Below, one piece after another: positions 17,969 through 26,651 of a stretch of 64,000 nucleotides of DNA (position 1 is its first letter; each line of letters starts with the position of its first letter). The position numbers and the translations under genes are program-made. This DNA comes from Fibrobacter sp. UWB15 (GTDB lineage Bacteria > Fibrobacterota > Fibrobacteria > Fibrobacterales > Fibrobacteraceae). Under the pieces are notes generated by a model, which saw only the letters and a program-made list of their open reading frames with translations, had not been told where the DNA came from and did not search any database. Location: assembly GCF_900177705.1 (NCBI RefSeq), contig NZ_FXBA01000001.1, forward strand, positions 496,001 through 560,000. The letters are read 5' to 3'.

Positions 17969-19051
17969 CTATTTAATAATTAATTTGTCTGTGATTTCAG
18001 TAAGCATGCGTTCATGCGTGCAGACTTCAGGCGAAACGCCCTCAATAGAACCGGTGCTGTAAAAGCTCGTGCAGGCGCATTCATGGGCGCAACAGCGGTA
18101 GCGTATGTCGCAACCTTCGCATTCTTTTTTGTCGTTGTCCAAGAACAGTCTAATTTGTTCGCAGGCGTCTTCGTTAAATCCGGTGAAGACGTTACCTTGT
18201 AAGTAAGGCGGATTATTGTTTGAGGTAATGAACCTGGTGCAAGGGAACATGTTGCCATTGGTCGCAACGCCAATGGCTCCGTTGTATACATGGCAAGAAT
18301 ATTGCCTATACCGTAAATTCGTAAGGTATAATTTTATTTTGTCCTGAATCGTGCCCAAGAACATCTTGTCGCCTTTATCGCGACATTTCTTCCAGTACAA
18401 AGCCATCTTCTGGTATTGTAGGGCGAGCCTGTCAAAATCTTCGCCGGTCCATTTGCCGTCAAAGTCGACGCTCGTGGTAAGGCTCCTGAATCCCTGCTCA
18501 TGCAGCCACTTGACGCTGTCGGCAAGGGTTTCTATGTGGGCTCGCGTTACGGTGCTTAGAGCGACTGCGCCTAACTTTACGAATCGCGGAATGTTCTTTT
18601 TGATTTCCTTGAAACTCCCGCAGCCGTTTATGGTACGGCGAGCAATGTCGTGGTGGTGTTCCGGACCGTCAAGCGAAAGGTAAATGCGAAAATGCTCGCG
18701 TTCGCAAAAGTCAAAAAAAGAATCGTCAAAGAGCGTGCCGTTCGTGTTGACTGCAAAATTGAGCTTGAAGTTGCTGGGCGCTTCGCCTTTGTCCATGGAC
18801 TCGGCAAGGAATGCCTTGGCGATGTTCACGCCCTTGAAAATAGCGTCCTTGCGCAACAATGGCTCGCCACCGAAAAAGGTGATGTTCAGATAAGTCTGCC
18901 TGAAAAACAGGCTGCGCTCTAGCCCCACGCGAATCGCCTGCTCGAGCGTTTTGTCATCCATCACGTTGTGGCGAGCGGATTGCGTGTCCTTGTAATAACA
19001 ATAGGAACAGCGCAAGTTACACTGTTCCGTAAGGCATAGAACTAAGTTCAT
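17969..19051 (-). CDS. Radical SAM/SPASM-domain enzyme paired with a lipoprotein
   Basis: About 360 residues. The radical SAM motif CNLRCSYC (Cys11, Cys15, Cys18) binds the catalytic 4Fe-4S cluster, and FFGGEPLL provides the usual SAM-binding GGE. The C-terminal region is Cys-rich (CTRF..., CEGCDIRYRCCAHECAC, then VCTHE), typical of a SPASM domain with auxiliary clusters, as in peptide- and protein-modifying enzymes and anaerobic sulfatase maturases. The start at 19051 overlaps the stop of the upstream lipoprotein gene (ATGA), which argues for translational coupling and for the lipoprotein being the substrate or partner. Product chemistry cannot be read from sequence. Confidence 0.85.
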   Translation of the reverse strand: MNLVLCLTEQCNLRCSYCYYKDTQSARHNVMDDKTLEQAIRVGLERSLFFRQTYLNITFFGGEPLLRKDAIFKGVNIAKAFLAESMDKGEAPSNFKLNFAVNTNGTLFDDSFFDFCEREHFRIYLSLDGPEHHHDIARRTINGCGSFKEIKKNIPRFVKLGAVALSTVTRAHIETLADSVKWLHEQGFRSLTTSVDFDGKWTGEDFDRLALQYQKMALYWKKCRDKGDKMFLGTIQDKIKLYLTNLRYRQYSCHVYNGAIGVATNGNMFPCTRFITSNNNPPYLQGNVFTGFNEDACEQIRLFLDNDKKECEGCDIRYRCCAHECACTSFYSTGSIEGVSPEVCTHERMLTEITDKLIIK

Positions 19052-19695
19052 GTTCGAATATCGCCCGGCTCGTAGGTAGTAACCATGCTGACTATCAAGT
19101 TGCAAGGACCGTCAGGATCTACGCAAAGTCGTACGTTGCAGTCAGGGCTTGCAGGACCATTGGGACATTCGCCCTGATAGCGGTTGAAGGAACTGGACGA
19201 GGCGGGGTCTTCTGAATTTGAGGAGTTGACCGAACTTAAGGAGTCGTCGATAAAGATTGGGTCGCCTGCGAGCGGTACCGGTTCTTCAGCGGAGCTGCTT
19301 TGTGCTTCCTCATCTGAAGAAGAACTGGAGTTCGGACCGTAAATGTCATCGTCGGTGGGTGCGGCGATGGTACCCGCTTCAGGGGGTGGATACGGTTCTT
19401 CAAACGATGAACTGCTCAAAGGTTCTGCTGCAGACGACAGCGCTTCAACGGCCGAACTGCTAAGAGCCTCGTGGCTCAGGGGAATATCGACAACGCTTGA
19501 ACTGCTCGGAGTTTCGTTTTCGGGAGCTCCTGTTTCAGGATTCTCGAGATTGGTCTGATCAGGGGCCGCTGCGGTGCCACTTTCTTCGCAAGCGGTCAAT
19601 GCAACGGCCGCAATACCAAGCGATGCAGCAATGGCGCTTTTGGCGGCAATGCTTAGCTTCGTGCTGTTTTTGACGATTTTCTTCTCGATTTTCAT
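19048..19695 (-). CDS. Ser-rich lipoprotein coupled to the radical SAM enzyme
   Basis: A 215-residue protein with a Lys-rich N-terminus, a hydrophobic stretch and the lipobox ALTAC (Cys36), so it should be lipidated and exported. The mature part is low-complexity, with many runs of three to five Ser mixed with Glu and Pro, as in linkers of Fibrobacter surface proteins. The last 45 residues differ: they contain four Cys (GECPNG, PDCNVRLCVDPDGPC) followed by a hydrophobic and charged tail, and are a possible modification site for the coupled radical SAM enzyme. AAGGAG lies upstream of the start. Its role as substrate is inference from gene coupling. Confidence 0.75.
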   Translation of the reverse strand: MKIEKKIVKNSTKLSIAAKSAIAASLGIAAVALTACEESGTAAAPDQTNLENPETGAPENETPSSSSVVDIPLSHEALSSSAVEALSSAAEPLSSSSFEEPYPPPEAGTIAAPTDDDIYGPNSSSSSDEEAQSSSAEEPVPLAGDPIFIDDSLSSVNSSNSEDPASSSSFNRYQGECPNGPASPDCNVRLCVDPDGPCNLIVSMVTTYEPGDIRT

Positions 19696-19791
19696 AGCAG
19701 AACTCCTTCCTTCTGATTAAAATATATATAAATCGCCTCCCGCTTTGTACAAGAAAGGCAATTTTGCAAAAACCTGTGACCAAATACAAGA

Positions 19792-19818
19792 AAATCCGCC
19801 CTTTCGGAGCGGATTTCC
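19792..19818 (-). terminator. Terminator of ilvBN (and possibly bidirectional)
   Basis: An 8-bp stem AAATCCGC/GCGGATTT with a 9- to 10-base loop. Read on the minus strand it ends in TTTT. Confidence 0.65.
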
Positions 19819-19855
19819 TAAAATCTAGGCGCAAGAGTTGCAGCTGTCTACAAAA

Positions 19856-19888
19856 ACTGTCTACTGTCTACTGTTTACTGCCTACTGC
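19856..19888. repeat. Degenerate heptanucleotide tandem repeat (CTACTGT type)
   Basis: Four consecutive heptads, CTACTGT, CTACTGT, TTACTGC and CTACTGC, with a partial one before. They are followed by a perfect GCGAACGC/GCGTTCGC hairpin at about 19887-19905 that overlaps the ilvN stop region. The same family occurs inverted at 45206-45240. Confidence 0.7.
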
Positions 19889-19904
19889 GAACGCTTTGCG
19901 TTCG

Positions 19905-20402
19905 CTACGTCTGTTCTTCGCCGCGGAGCATGATGACCTTACCCGTGCGAATGTATTCGACGATTTCGAACTTCTGCAACAGGCTCTTGAGCGTGTCGAC
20001 CTTCTGGCTGTTTCCGGTGATCTGGATGATCATCGAAGTAGCGGTCATGTCCACGGTGTTGGCGTGGAAGTGGTCGCAAAGCTGCAGAATTTCGGTACGC
20101 TGGTCCGGAGTGCAACGCACCTTGATGAGTGCGAGTTCCTTTTCCACGGCGTCGGTATCGGTATGGTCCTTGGCCTGCACCACGTCCACGAGCTTTTCGA
20201 GCTGCTTGATAATCTGCATCAAGATCTCGGGATTGCCGTGAGCGATGATGTTCATGCGGCTAAAGTTCGGGTCGAGCGTGGGGGAGACCACCAGGGAATC
20301 GATGTTGTAACCACGGCGGGAGAACACGAGGGCGATGCGCACGAGCACGCCCGGGCGGTTTGCAACTAACAAACTAATAGAATGTGCTTTATCCTTTAAC
20401 AT
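19905..20402 (-). CDS. ilvN: Acetolactate synthase small (regulatory) subunit
   Basis: A 165-residue regulatory subunit. The N-terminal ACT domain carries NRPGVLVRIALVFSRRGYNIDSL, the valine-binding region, and a C-terminal ACT-like domain ends in RTGKVIMLRGEE. It binds the catalytic subunit encoded 11 bases upstream and confers feedback control by branched-chain amino acids. Length and motifs are typical for the family. Confidence 0.94.
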   Translation of the reverse strand: MLKDKAHSISLLVANRPGVLVRIALVFSRRGYNIDSLVVSPTLDPNFSRMNIIAHGNPEILMQIIKQLEKLVDVVQAKDHTDTDAVEKELALIKVRCTPDQRTEILQLCDHFHANTVDMTATSMIIQITGNSQKVDTLKSLLQKFEIVEYIRTGKVIMLRGEEQT

Positions 20403-20413
20403 GGCTTATCTCC

Positions 20414-22132
20414 TTAGGTCGATCCCGTGGGCTTTTCAAGTTGAGTCTTCGGCTGTTCGGTAATCATGCTCGTAATCGGAGCTCCGGCCGGAATCATCGG
20501 GAACACGTTGTCTTCCTTTTCGCATTCGCAGTGGATGAGCACCGGGCCTTCGTTGTATTCCAGAGCCTTCTGGATCACGCGTTCGGCGTCGGCACTACGC
20601 TTGATGCGGAGTCCCAGGATGCCGTAGGCTTCGGCGAGCTTCACGAAGTCGGGGTTGCCCTTCATGTCCACGCAGCTGTAGCGCTTGTCGTAGAACATGT
20701 CCTGCCACTGGCGCACCATGCCCAGGTACTTGTTGTCCATCACGAAGATCTTGATGGGGAGCTTGTGGATGGCGGCTGTTGCAAGTTCTGCTTCGGTCAT
20801 CTGGAAACCACCGTCACCGCAGAAGGTCACCACCGGCCAGCCGGTGGTGTTGCCGAAAGCGGCGCCAATGCAAGACGGGAGGCCAAAGCCCATGGTGCCT
20901 GCGCCGCCACTGGAGTGGAGCTGGCGCGGATAATTGGTGTGGAAGAACTGAGCCACCCACATCTGGTGCTGGCCCACGTCAGTCGTGACAATGGCCTTGC
21001 CCTGCGTTAGGTCGCTAACAGTCTGAACAATGTGCTGCATACGGAGACCGCCCTGCTTCGGGTAGGTCAGCGGGAAACGCTTCTTCCAGGACTGGCAAGT
21101 CTTCACCCATTCGGCGGTGTCGAGCTTACCCACGAGCGGCAGGAGCTGTTCCAGAACGAGCTTTGCGTCGCCGCACATGAACACATCCGGCTGCAACACC
21201 TTGCCTTCTTCGGCAGGGTCGATGTCGATGTGCATCTTGATAGCGTCCTTACAGAAAACGTCAAGCTTACCGGTAATACGGTCGTCCCAGCGGCTACCGA
21301 TCGAAAGAATCAAGTCGCAATCGAGAACGGCCTTGTTGGCGTACACGGTGCCGTGCATGCCGAGCATACCCAAAGAAAGTTCATGGTCGGTCGGGAAGGT
21401 GCCAAGGCCGAGCAAAGTGCAGCACACGGGGGCGTTCAACTTTTCGGCGAGTTCCTTCACCTGGCGGCTAGCACCCGAAATCATGGCGCCGTGGCCCACG
21501 AGCAAAAGCGGCTTCTTGGACTTTTTCAGGTATTCGGCGGCCTTTTCGACACTTTCAGTAGAAGCGTAGCTCGGGATCTTGTAACCCGGAAGGTCCATCT
21601 TGTCGGTGAACGGAGCGGTGCAGGGGCCTGCGGTCACGTCCTTCGGCAAGTCAATCAGCACGGGGCCCGGACGGCCGCTGCGTGCGATGTGGAAGGCTTC
21701 CTTCATCACGCGCGGAAGGTCGTTGGAATCCTTCACCAGGTAAGAATGCTTCACGGCTGCAAAAGTCATACCGCTTGTATCGCATTCCTGGAAGGCGTCC
21801 TTACCCAAGTTCGGAGTAGTCGTCTGGGCGGCAAGAACCACGATCGGGCTAGAATCCATAAGGGCGGTGTAGATACCGGTAAAGGTGTTGGTTGCGCCCG
21901 GGCCGCTGGTGACGAGAGCAACGCCGACCTTGCCGGTCTGGCGAGCGTAACCGTCGGCCATGTGGGTAGCGCCCTGTTCGTGGCGGGTCAACACGACTTT
22001 AATATTGGAATCCAGAATGGCGTCGAACATCGGGATGGCCGATCCACCGGGATAACCGAAAATGGTATCAATTCCTTCGCGCTTGAGGCATTCAATAATC
22101 ACCTCTGCGCCACTTAATGGAGAATTTGCCAT
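20414..22132 (-). CDS. ilvB: Acetolactate synthase large (catalytic) subunit
   Basis: About 572 residues. A thiamine diphosphate enzyme that condenses two pyruvates (or pyruvate and 2-oxobutyrate) in valine, leucine and isoleucine synthesis. It shows GYPGGSAIPMFDAI, the catalytic Glu in TRHEQGATHMADGYAR, the FAD-binding central domain, and the ThDP motif GDGGFQMT...NKYLGMVRQWQ near the end. Start 22132 is preceded by AGGAA; the longer frame begins inside the promoter region. It forms an operon with ilvN. Confidence 0.95.
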   Translation of the reverse strand: MANSPLSGAEVIIECLKREGIDTIFGYPGGSAIPMFDAILDSNIKVVLTRHEQGATHMADGYARQTGKVGVALVTSGPGATNTFTGIYTALMDSSPIVVLAAQTTTPNLGKDAFQECDTSGMTFAAVKHSYLVKDSNDLPRVMKEAFHIARSGRPGPVLIDLPKDVTAGPCTAPFTDKMDLPGYKIPSYASTESVEKAAEYLKKSKKPLLLVGHGAMISGASRQVKELAEKLNAPVCCTLLGLGTFPTDHELSLGMLGMHGTVYANKAVLDCDLILSIGSRWDDRITGKLDVFCKDAIKMHIDIDPAEEGKVLQPDVFMCGDAKLVLEQLLPLVGKLDTAEWVKTCQSWKKRFPLTYPKQGGLRMQHIVQTVSDLTQGKAIVTTDVGQHQMWVAQFFHTNYPRQLHSSGGAGTMGFGLPSCIGAAFGNTTGWPVVTFCGDGGFQMTEAELATAAIHKLPIKIFVMDNKYLGMVRQWQDMFYDKRYSCVDMKGNPDFVKLAEAYGILGLRIKRSADAERVIQKALEYNEGPVLIHCECEKEDNVFPMIPAGAPITSMITEQPKTQLEKPTGST

Positions 22133-22178
22133 ATAATTTCCTGTACTTAACGGGTTGTTGTTCAAAAAATATGGCAGA

Positions 22179-22207
22179 AATATAGAACGAATGCCCCCTA
22201 GTGGCAA
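22179..22207 (-). promoter_or_regulatory. Candidate promoter of ilvBN
   Basis: On the minus strand, TTGCCA and TATATT are separated by 17 bases, ending about 47 bases before the ilvB start. The leader is too short for a classical leucine/valine attenuator. The remainder of the intergenic stretch up to 22424 is AT-rich and shows nothing else. Confidence 0.5.
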
Positions 22208-22420
22208 GATATTTACTCCGAAATATCTGAAAATTTTAAAGTTTTTTTGGAAAGTTGTGCTTTTTTATACCTTGCACTCTAAAAAGTTTGCTGTTTTTTA
22301 CTCTATTTTTGAAAAAGTCTTTGTTTTGGGCTTTTGAAATTGGTGTGTTTTGTGCTTAAATTTGCTAAAAATTAAATTTTGAATAAAGTAAATCGTGTGC
22401 TTTTGAAGTGAAACTTAAGT

Positions 22421-22451
22421 AAAAAGACCCTTTCGAAAGCCGAAAGAGTCT
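22421..22451 (-). terminator. Terminator of the RidA-like gene
   Basis: An 11-bp stem with one mismatch (AGACCCTTTCG with CGAAAGAGTCT). Read on the minus strand it is followed by TTTTT. Confidence 0.75.
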
Positions 22452-22485
22452 CGGAAAGGACGTTTTTTATGAAAAATAGACTTTT

Positions 22486-22992
22486 TTAGCCTTCAATCCA
22501 GCCGTAGCGGCCGTTGAACTTGGCTTCAGCCTTTAAAACTTGGAAGGTACAGCTGATTTCGACAGCCACATTCTTGGGCAAATTCGATACGCCTACGGCA
22601 GTACGGGCATGCTTTCCGTTTTCGCCAAAAATCTTCACGGCAAGTTCGCTGGCGCCATTCAGCACGCTCGGCTGTTCATGGAATCCCGGTGCAGACTGCA
22701 CAAAGCCCTGCATCTGGACCAAGCGGAGGGTCTCGTTTTCTTCTAGCAGCGAGAGGGCTGCGGCCACGTTATTCATAAGGCAAATAGCGGCGCCTTCAGT
22801 GGCTTTTTCAACAGAAATGTCAGTAGGCACAGAACCGCAAAATGCGGAAAAATCACCGTTTACCGAGGGCAGTTGGCCCGAAACATAAATGGTGTCGCCA
22901 TTTCGAGTGGCAGGAACATAGGCGGCGAGCGGTGCGGGGCACTTGGGGAGCGTCAATCCCAGTTCTTGAACTTTTTTAACGATTTGTTCCAT
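22486..22992 (-). CDS. RidA/YjgF-family protein
   Basis: About 168 residues. The fold of the RidA (enamine/imine deaminase) family is suggested by GDTIYVSGQLPSVNGDF, by AAICLMNNVAAALSLL and by ARTAVGVSNLPKNVAVEISC, which holds the Arg of the active-site pocket. RidA proteins clear reactive 2-aminoacrylate-type intermediates that would damage PLP enzymes, which suits a position beside ilvBN. The start is chosen for the AAGGAG 6 bases upstream. It is somewhat longer than a typical RidA (about 130 residues), with a few extra residues at both ends, like the YjgF/LPSIP-type subgroup. Confidence 0.88.
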   Translation of the reverse strand: MEQIVKKVQELGLTLPKCPAPLAAYVPATRNGDTIYVSGQLPSVNGDFSAFCGSVPTDISVEKATEGAAICLMNNVAAALSLLEENETLRLVQMQGFVQSAPGFHEQPSVLNGASELAVKIFGENGKHARTAVGVSNLPKNVAVEISCTFQVLKAEAKFNGRYGWIEG

Positions 22993-23104
22993 ATAGACTC
23001 CTTGCTCATTTTTTGCCCCATTAATATACAATTTTATCTGCAAAAAAGAACGGCAATTTACACTCTATGTATAAATTGCCGTGTAATATCGTTTAGTGTG
23101 GGGC

Positions 23105-26100
23105 TTATGCTTTCTTTTCGACAAGCTCCAGAGCCATTTTCTTCATTCCGTTGAAGTCCCACTTGCCGGAACCCAGCTTCGGAATGTTGTCTACGACAAA
23201 TACCGCACCCGGCTGCATGAGCGGCGGAATGCCTGCCTTGCGGAGGTTGCGAGAAACGTCTTCGGCGTTCACGTTGCCCTTGACCAGGAGCACAATCTTT
23301 TCGCCCTTGGCGGAATCGGGCACTGCCGTAACGGCGAATTCGCAATCTTCCATGACCTTGGATTCTGCGATGCGCAATTCCACAGCCGTCAACGAAATCA
23401 TTTCGCCACCGAGCTTAGCGAAGCGGCTGTAGCGGCCGAGAATCTGTACGAATCCGTCCGGAGTGAGTTTGCATTTGTCACCCGTCTTGTACCAGCGACG
23501 GCCATTGATGTTGATGACCACGGAGTCAGTCTTTTCTTTGTCTTTCAGGTAGCCCTTCATCACCTGGGGGCCGGTCACCACCAACATGCCTTCTTCGCCG
23601 TTGGGCAGGAATTCGTTGGTTTCCGGGTCGATGATCGCGCAGACGGAGCCTGGCACTGACATGCCGATGCTTGAATTGTCGCTGCACTTTTCCATGGTCA
23701 AGAAGTCGTCCAGCAGCACGTTCGGGGCGTTGAGCGTTGCAAGCGGTGTAAGCTCGGTGCAACCGTAGCCTTCGTAAACGTCTTTGCCGAACTTGAGTTT
23801 GAATGTTTCGCGCATTTCGGGGCGCAGCTTTTCGGCACCGGCAATGATGTAACGCAATGAATCCAAACACATCGGGTGTACCCAGCGGTTAATGGCGATG
23901 GCGCGCAGGAAAGTCGGAGTCCCCATCATAATCGTGGTCTTGTACTGGGCGCACACGCGGGCGAGCGTCTTGATGTCGGTCGGGTCGGGGCAGAGCACCA
24001 TGGGCACACCGTCCAAAAGCGGCATCATATATGTCATGGTAAAACCGAACGAATGGAACAGCGGAAGTAGCGATGTCATTACGTCGGTACGACGGAGCTT
24101 GATAATGTGGTCTCCCTGCTGGGCGTTCGAGATCACGTTCTTGTGGGTGAGTTCAACACCCTTCGGTGTTCCTTCGGAACCCGAACTGAAGAGGATGACT
24201 GCATCGTCGTTCAGGTTGGCCGAGGTAAACCATAGATGGCGTAAAATCGCTGCCGGACAGAAATGGATGATAAATGTCGAAACTAGGCGACAGATGGTCG
24301 ATATTTTGGCTTCTTCTTCGTCCAGGTAAATCATCTGGCATTTGCCGGCGATTTGTCCGAAGGCGACATTCTTTCCACAGAGCTTGTCGAAGAAGGCGTG
24401 GGTAGTAACGACTGTAGAAATGTCTGCCTTTTCGATGCAGCCGAGAATCGTATCGACCGGAGCGGAATAGTTCAGGTTCACCGTCGTTTTGCCGGTACCG
24501 AGAATCGACATAATGCCAAGAGCGGCATCGCGGCTAGTCGAAAGCATAAAGCCCACGTTGCGGTCACCCTTCGCGACAGACTTGATGACTTTGCCGAAGT
24601 GGTGGCACAATCGAATCATGTCGTAGCCGTTGACATGGTTGCCGGCGGGGTCAATCAGCATCACGCGGGAACGGCGCTTGCGCATAGCCTTGAACCAAAG
24701 CGGGACTATCGATGCGGAATGGTCCATGGCGGCATTCCAAATATCGGTGTCCAGAAGTTCTAGGTCGTGGCGGATTTCTTTTTCGGTTGCGTTCGTAGGA
24801 AGCGGCTTCGAAAAACCGACGCTAATAATGCGGTTAAAGGACTGCGGACGGTTTACGCATTCGCTGGCGTGGCTGTAACGGCTGCCCCAAAGGCCTTGAA
24901 TGTAGAATGGAATGATCGGAGTTTCGGTGCCTTCGATGGCCTTGGAATAATCGAGCGAGAAGGTTGATACGAACGGGGTCTTCGAAACTTCGCCTTCAGG
25001 GAAAATCACGACCGCTTCGCCATTCAAGAGAGCCTTGTGGATTTCTTCCATAGCGGGGCCTGGATCGCGGCGGTTAATGCTAATTAGGAAGTTCCCGTGG
25101 AAGAACCAGCGCTGGTACCAGTCGGCGAATGTGTTGCGGTTGCTTGCAATGCGGAGAGGTCTCGGCGAAGCAATCTGGAGCACCGCCCAGTCGATAAAGC
25201 TGAAATGCGGACCCACCAAGAGAACAGGGCCAGATTCGGGAATGTTCTGCACACCCATGACCTTGACGCGGTAACGGAATACGAAGGCGAAAGCAAAGCG
25301 GAGTGTTGCTCGCAAAAGGGCCATCGGGTTGTTTTTGAGGGTTGCAATAAAGCAAAGTGCAAGGATTACCGCTAAAATCATAAAGCAGTAATCGAGCGTA
25401 ATCGGCGTAAAGATGAGGAGCAATGTTTGGCCGCCCATAATCAGCACGAGTGCAGCCATCTGAATGCAGTTTGCCACTGCGTGAATGCGGCCTGCTGTAT
25501 CGGGGCGGGTGTAGCTTTGAATGACCGTACGCAAAATCACGAAGGCGCAGCCGGCGCTCCAGCCGATAATGCCGTAAAGGATCGCCTGCAACCAGGCGTT
25601 ATGTACGAACGGGAGTGCAAACATGGTTATAGCGGAGGCTACTGCTGCAAACGGGATCAGGCCTGTTTCGACAAAGCCCTTGGAAGCCCAACTGGCAGAG
25701 AATGCTCCAACCACATAGCCGGCGGTCACGATGAACATGGAAATCGGAATCACGGCTGTGTTCAGCATGTTCGCCAAGTCTTGAATCAAAATCAAGAAAA
25801 TCTGCGTCACGCCCCAAAAGGCGGCAAGACCAAGAATCGAAAGACGTACAATCGGGTGGCTCCAGGTGGCCGAGAAATTTCGCATGGGGGAACGCATCTT
25901 GAGGTTGTCGTGCGTCTCGCCGACCTTGATGCAAAAGCCTGCAATCGTTGTCACGACACTTAAGCCGAGATAAATCCAAAGCGTAAGGTCGATACTGATG
26001 GGTGAATCAGGCCTGCCAGAAAGTCCCATGGCGAAGAAAGCCGCTGCAGCAGTACCGAGAACAGAAAGCGCCATATACCAGGAGTTAATTTTAACGAGGT

Positions 26101-26500
26101 CTTCGCTTTCGACCATTTCCTTCATGATACCAAGTTTGGCCGGGCTCAGTACCGCAAGGAATATTCCGTACAGCCCGAGGAGTCCGTAGGCGACCCATTC
26201 GGCTCCAGCCACGTAGCAGACCACGACGGCAATCACGGAGGCAAGCATTCCCACCGAAGACCATGCCATGACGCGACCCTTGTGGAATCGGCCTGCAAAA
26301 TAGCTGGCTGCTGGGAGCATAAAGATGCTCGGTGCAAAAATGGCAAATTGTAAAAGCATGCTGCGCCACCAGAAGGCGGACCCCTCGAACGAGATGGACA
26401 GCCATCTCTGGAAATGGACGAACAGGCCCATCTGCACAAAAATGCTACAGAAAACAAAAATTAAATAGGCTATGGAACTCTGGTACTTTGTAAGTTTCAT
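23105..26500 (-). CDS. LplT-Aas-type fusion: MFS transporter, acyltransferase and acyl-ACP/CoA ligase
   Basis: 1131 residues in three parts. Residues 1-390 form a multi-pass MFS domain like the lysophospholipid flippase LplT. Residues of about 410-600 form a PlsC-type acyltransferase with HFSFID (HX4D) and FPEGEVSKT. The last 500 residues form an AMP-binding acyl ligase with ILFSSGSEGTPKGVE and YKTGDKCK. In Escherichia coli lplT and aas are separate neighbouring genes that import and re-acylate lysophospholipids; the fusion should do both in the inner membrane. The acyltransferase and ligase motifs look intact. It lies downstream of the NSS transporter genes with a 48-base gap; shared transcription is possible. 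Confidence 0.9.
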   Translation of the reverse strand: MKLTKYQSSIAYLIFVFCSIFVQMGLFVHFQRWLSISFEGSAFWWRSMLLQFAIFAPSIFMLPAASYFAGRFHKGRVMAWSSVGMLASVIAVVVCYVAGAEWVAYGLLGLYGIFLAVLSPAKLGIMKEMVESEDLVKINSWYMALSVLGTAAAAFFAMGLSGRPDSPISIDLTLWIYLGLSVVTTIAGFCIKVGETHDNLKMRSPMRNFSATWSHPIVRLSILGLAAFWGVTQIFLILIQDLANMLNTAVIPISMFIVTAGYVVGAFSASWASKGFVETGLIPFAAVASAITMFALPFVHNAWLQAILYGIIGWSAGCAFVILRTVIQSYTRPDTAGRIHAVANCIQMAALVLIMGGQTLLLIFTPITLDYCFMILAVILALCFIATLKNNPMALLRATLRFAFAFVFRYRVKVMGVQNIPESGPVLLVGPHFSFIDWAVLQIASPRPLRIASNRNTFADWYQRWFFHGNFLISINRRDPGPAMEEIHKALLNGEAVVIFPEGEVSKTPFVSTFSLDYSKAIEGTETPIIPFYIQGLWGSRYSHASECVNRPQSFNRIISVGFSKPLPTNATEKEIRHDLELLDTDIWNAAMDHSASIVPLWFKAMRKRRSRVMLIDPAGNHVNGYDMIRLCHHFGKVIKSVAKGDRNVGFMLSTSRDAALGIMSILGTGKTTVNLNYSAPVDTILGCIEKADISTVVTTHAFFDKLCGKNVAFGQIAGKCQMIYLDEEEAKISTICRLVSTFIIHFCPAAILRHLWFTSANLNDDAVILFSSGSEGTPKGVELTHKNVISNAQQGDHIIKLRRTDVMTSLLPLFHSFGFTMTYMMPLLDGVPMVLCPDPTDIKTLARVCAQYKTTIMMGTPTFLRAIAINRWVHPMCLDSLRYIIAGAEKLRPEMRETFKLKFGKDVYEGYGCTELTPLATLNAPNVLLDDFLTMEKCSDNSSIGMSVPGSVCAIIDPETNEFLPNGEEGMLVVTGPQVMKGYLKDKEKTDSVVININGRRWYKTGDKCKLTPDGFVQILGRYSRFAKLGGEMISLTAVELRIAESKVMEDCEFAVTAVPDSAKGEKIVLLVKGNVNAEDVSRNLRKAGIPPLMQPGAVFVVDNIPKLGSGKWDFNGMKKMALELVEKKA

Positions 26501-26548
26501 CTTAATCTTTCGTCTCTTGTCTGTAGGACCGTAGGTCCGTTCTTTCGT

Positions 26549-26650
26549 CTATTTCTTCTTGAACACCTTGTAGAAGCAGAAAGTGCACATCCCGATAATA
26601 CCTGCCCACGAAAGGACCATAAAAATCAGGCCGCTAGTAGAAAATTCCAT
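26549..26650 (-). CDS. MetS-like small subunit of the NSS transporter (33 residues)
   Basis: A tiny gene read directly from the sequence. It encodes 33 residues: MEFSTSGLIFMVLSWAGIIG, then MCTFCFYKVFKKK. This is one transmembrane helix with a Lys-rich cytoplasmic end, closely resembling MetS-type small subunits found after sodium-dependent NSS transporters. The start codon lies one base after the stop of the transporter gene, and an ideal AGGAGG sits inside the last codons of that gene, so the two must be translated together. It probably stabilises or activates the transporter. Confidence 0.8.
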   Translation of the reverse strand: MEFSTSGLIFMVLSWAGIIGMCTFCFYKVFKKK

Positions 26651-26651
26651 G

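Noticed and set aside
22155-22337. Small plus-strand frame upstream of ilvB
   Set aside because: It lies in an AT-rich promoter region on the opposite strand of the ilvB promoter, has no ribosome-binding site and has biased composition from poly-T.
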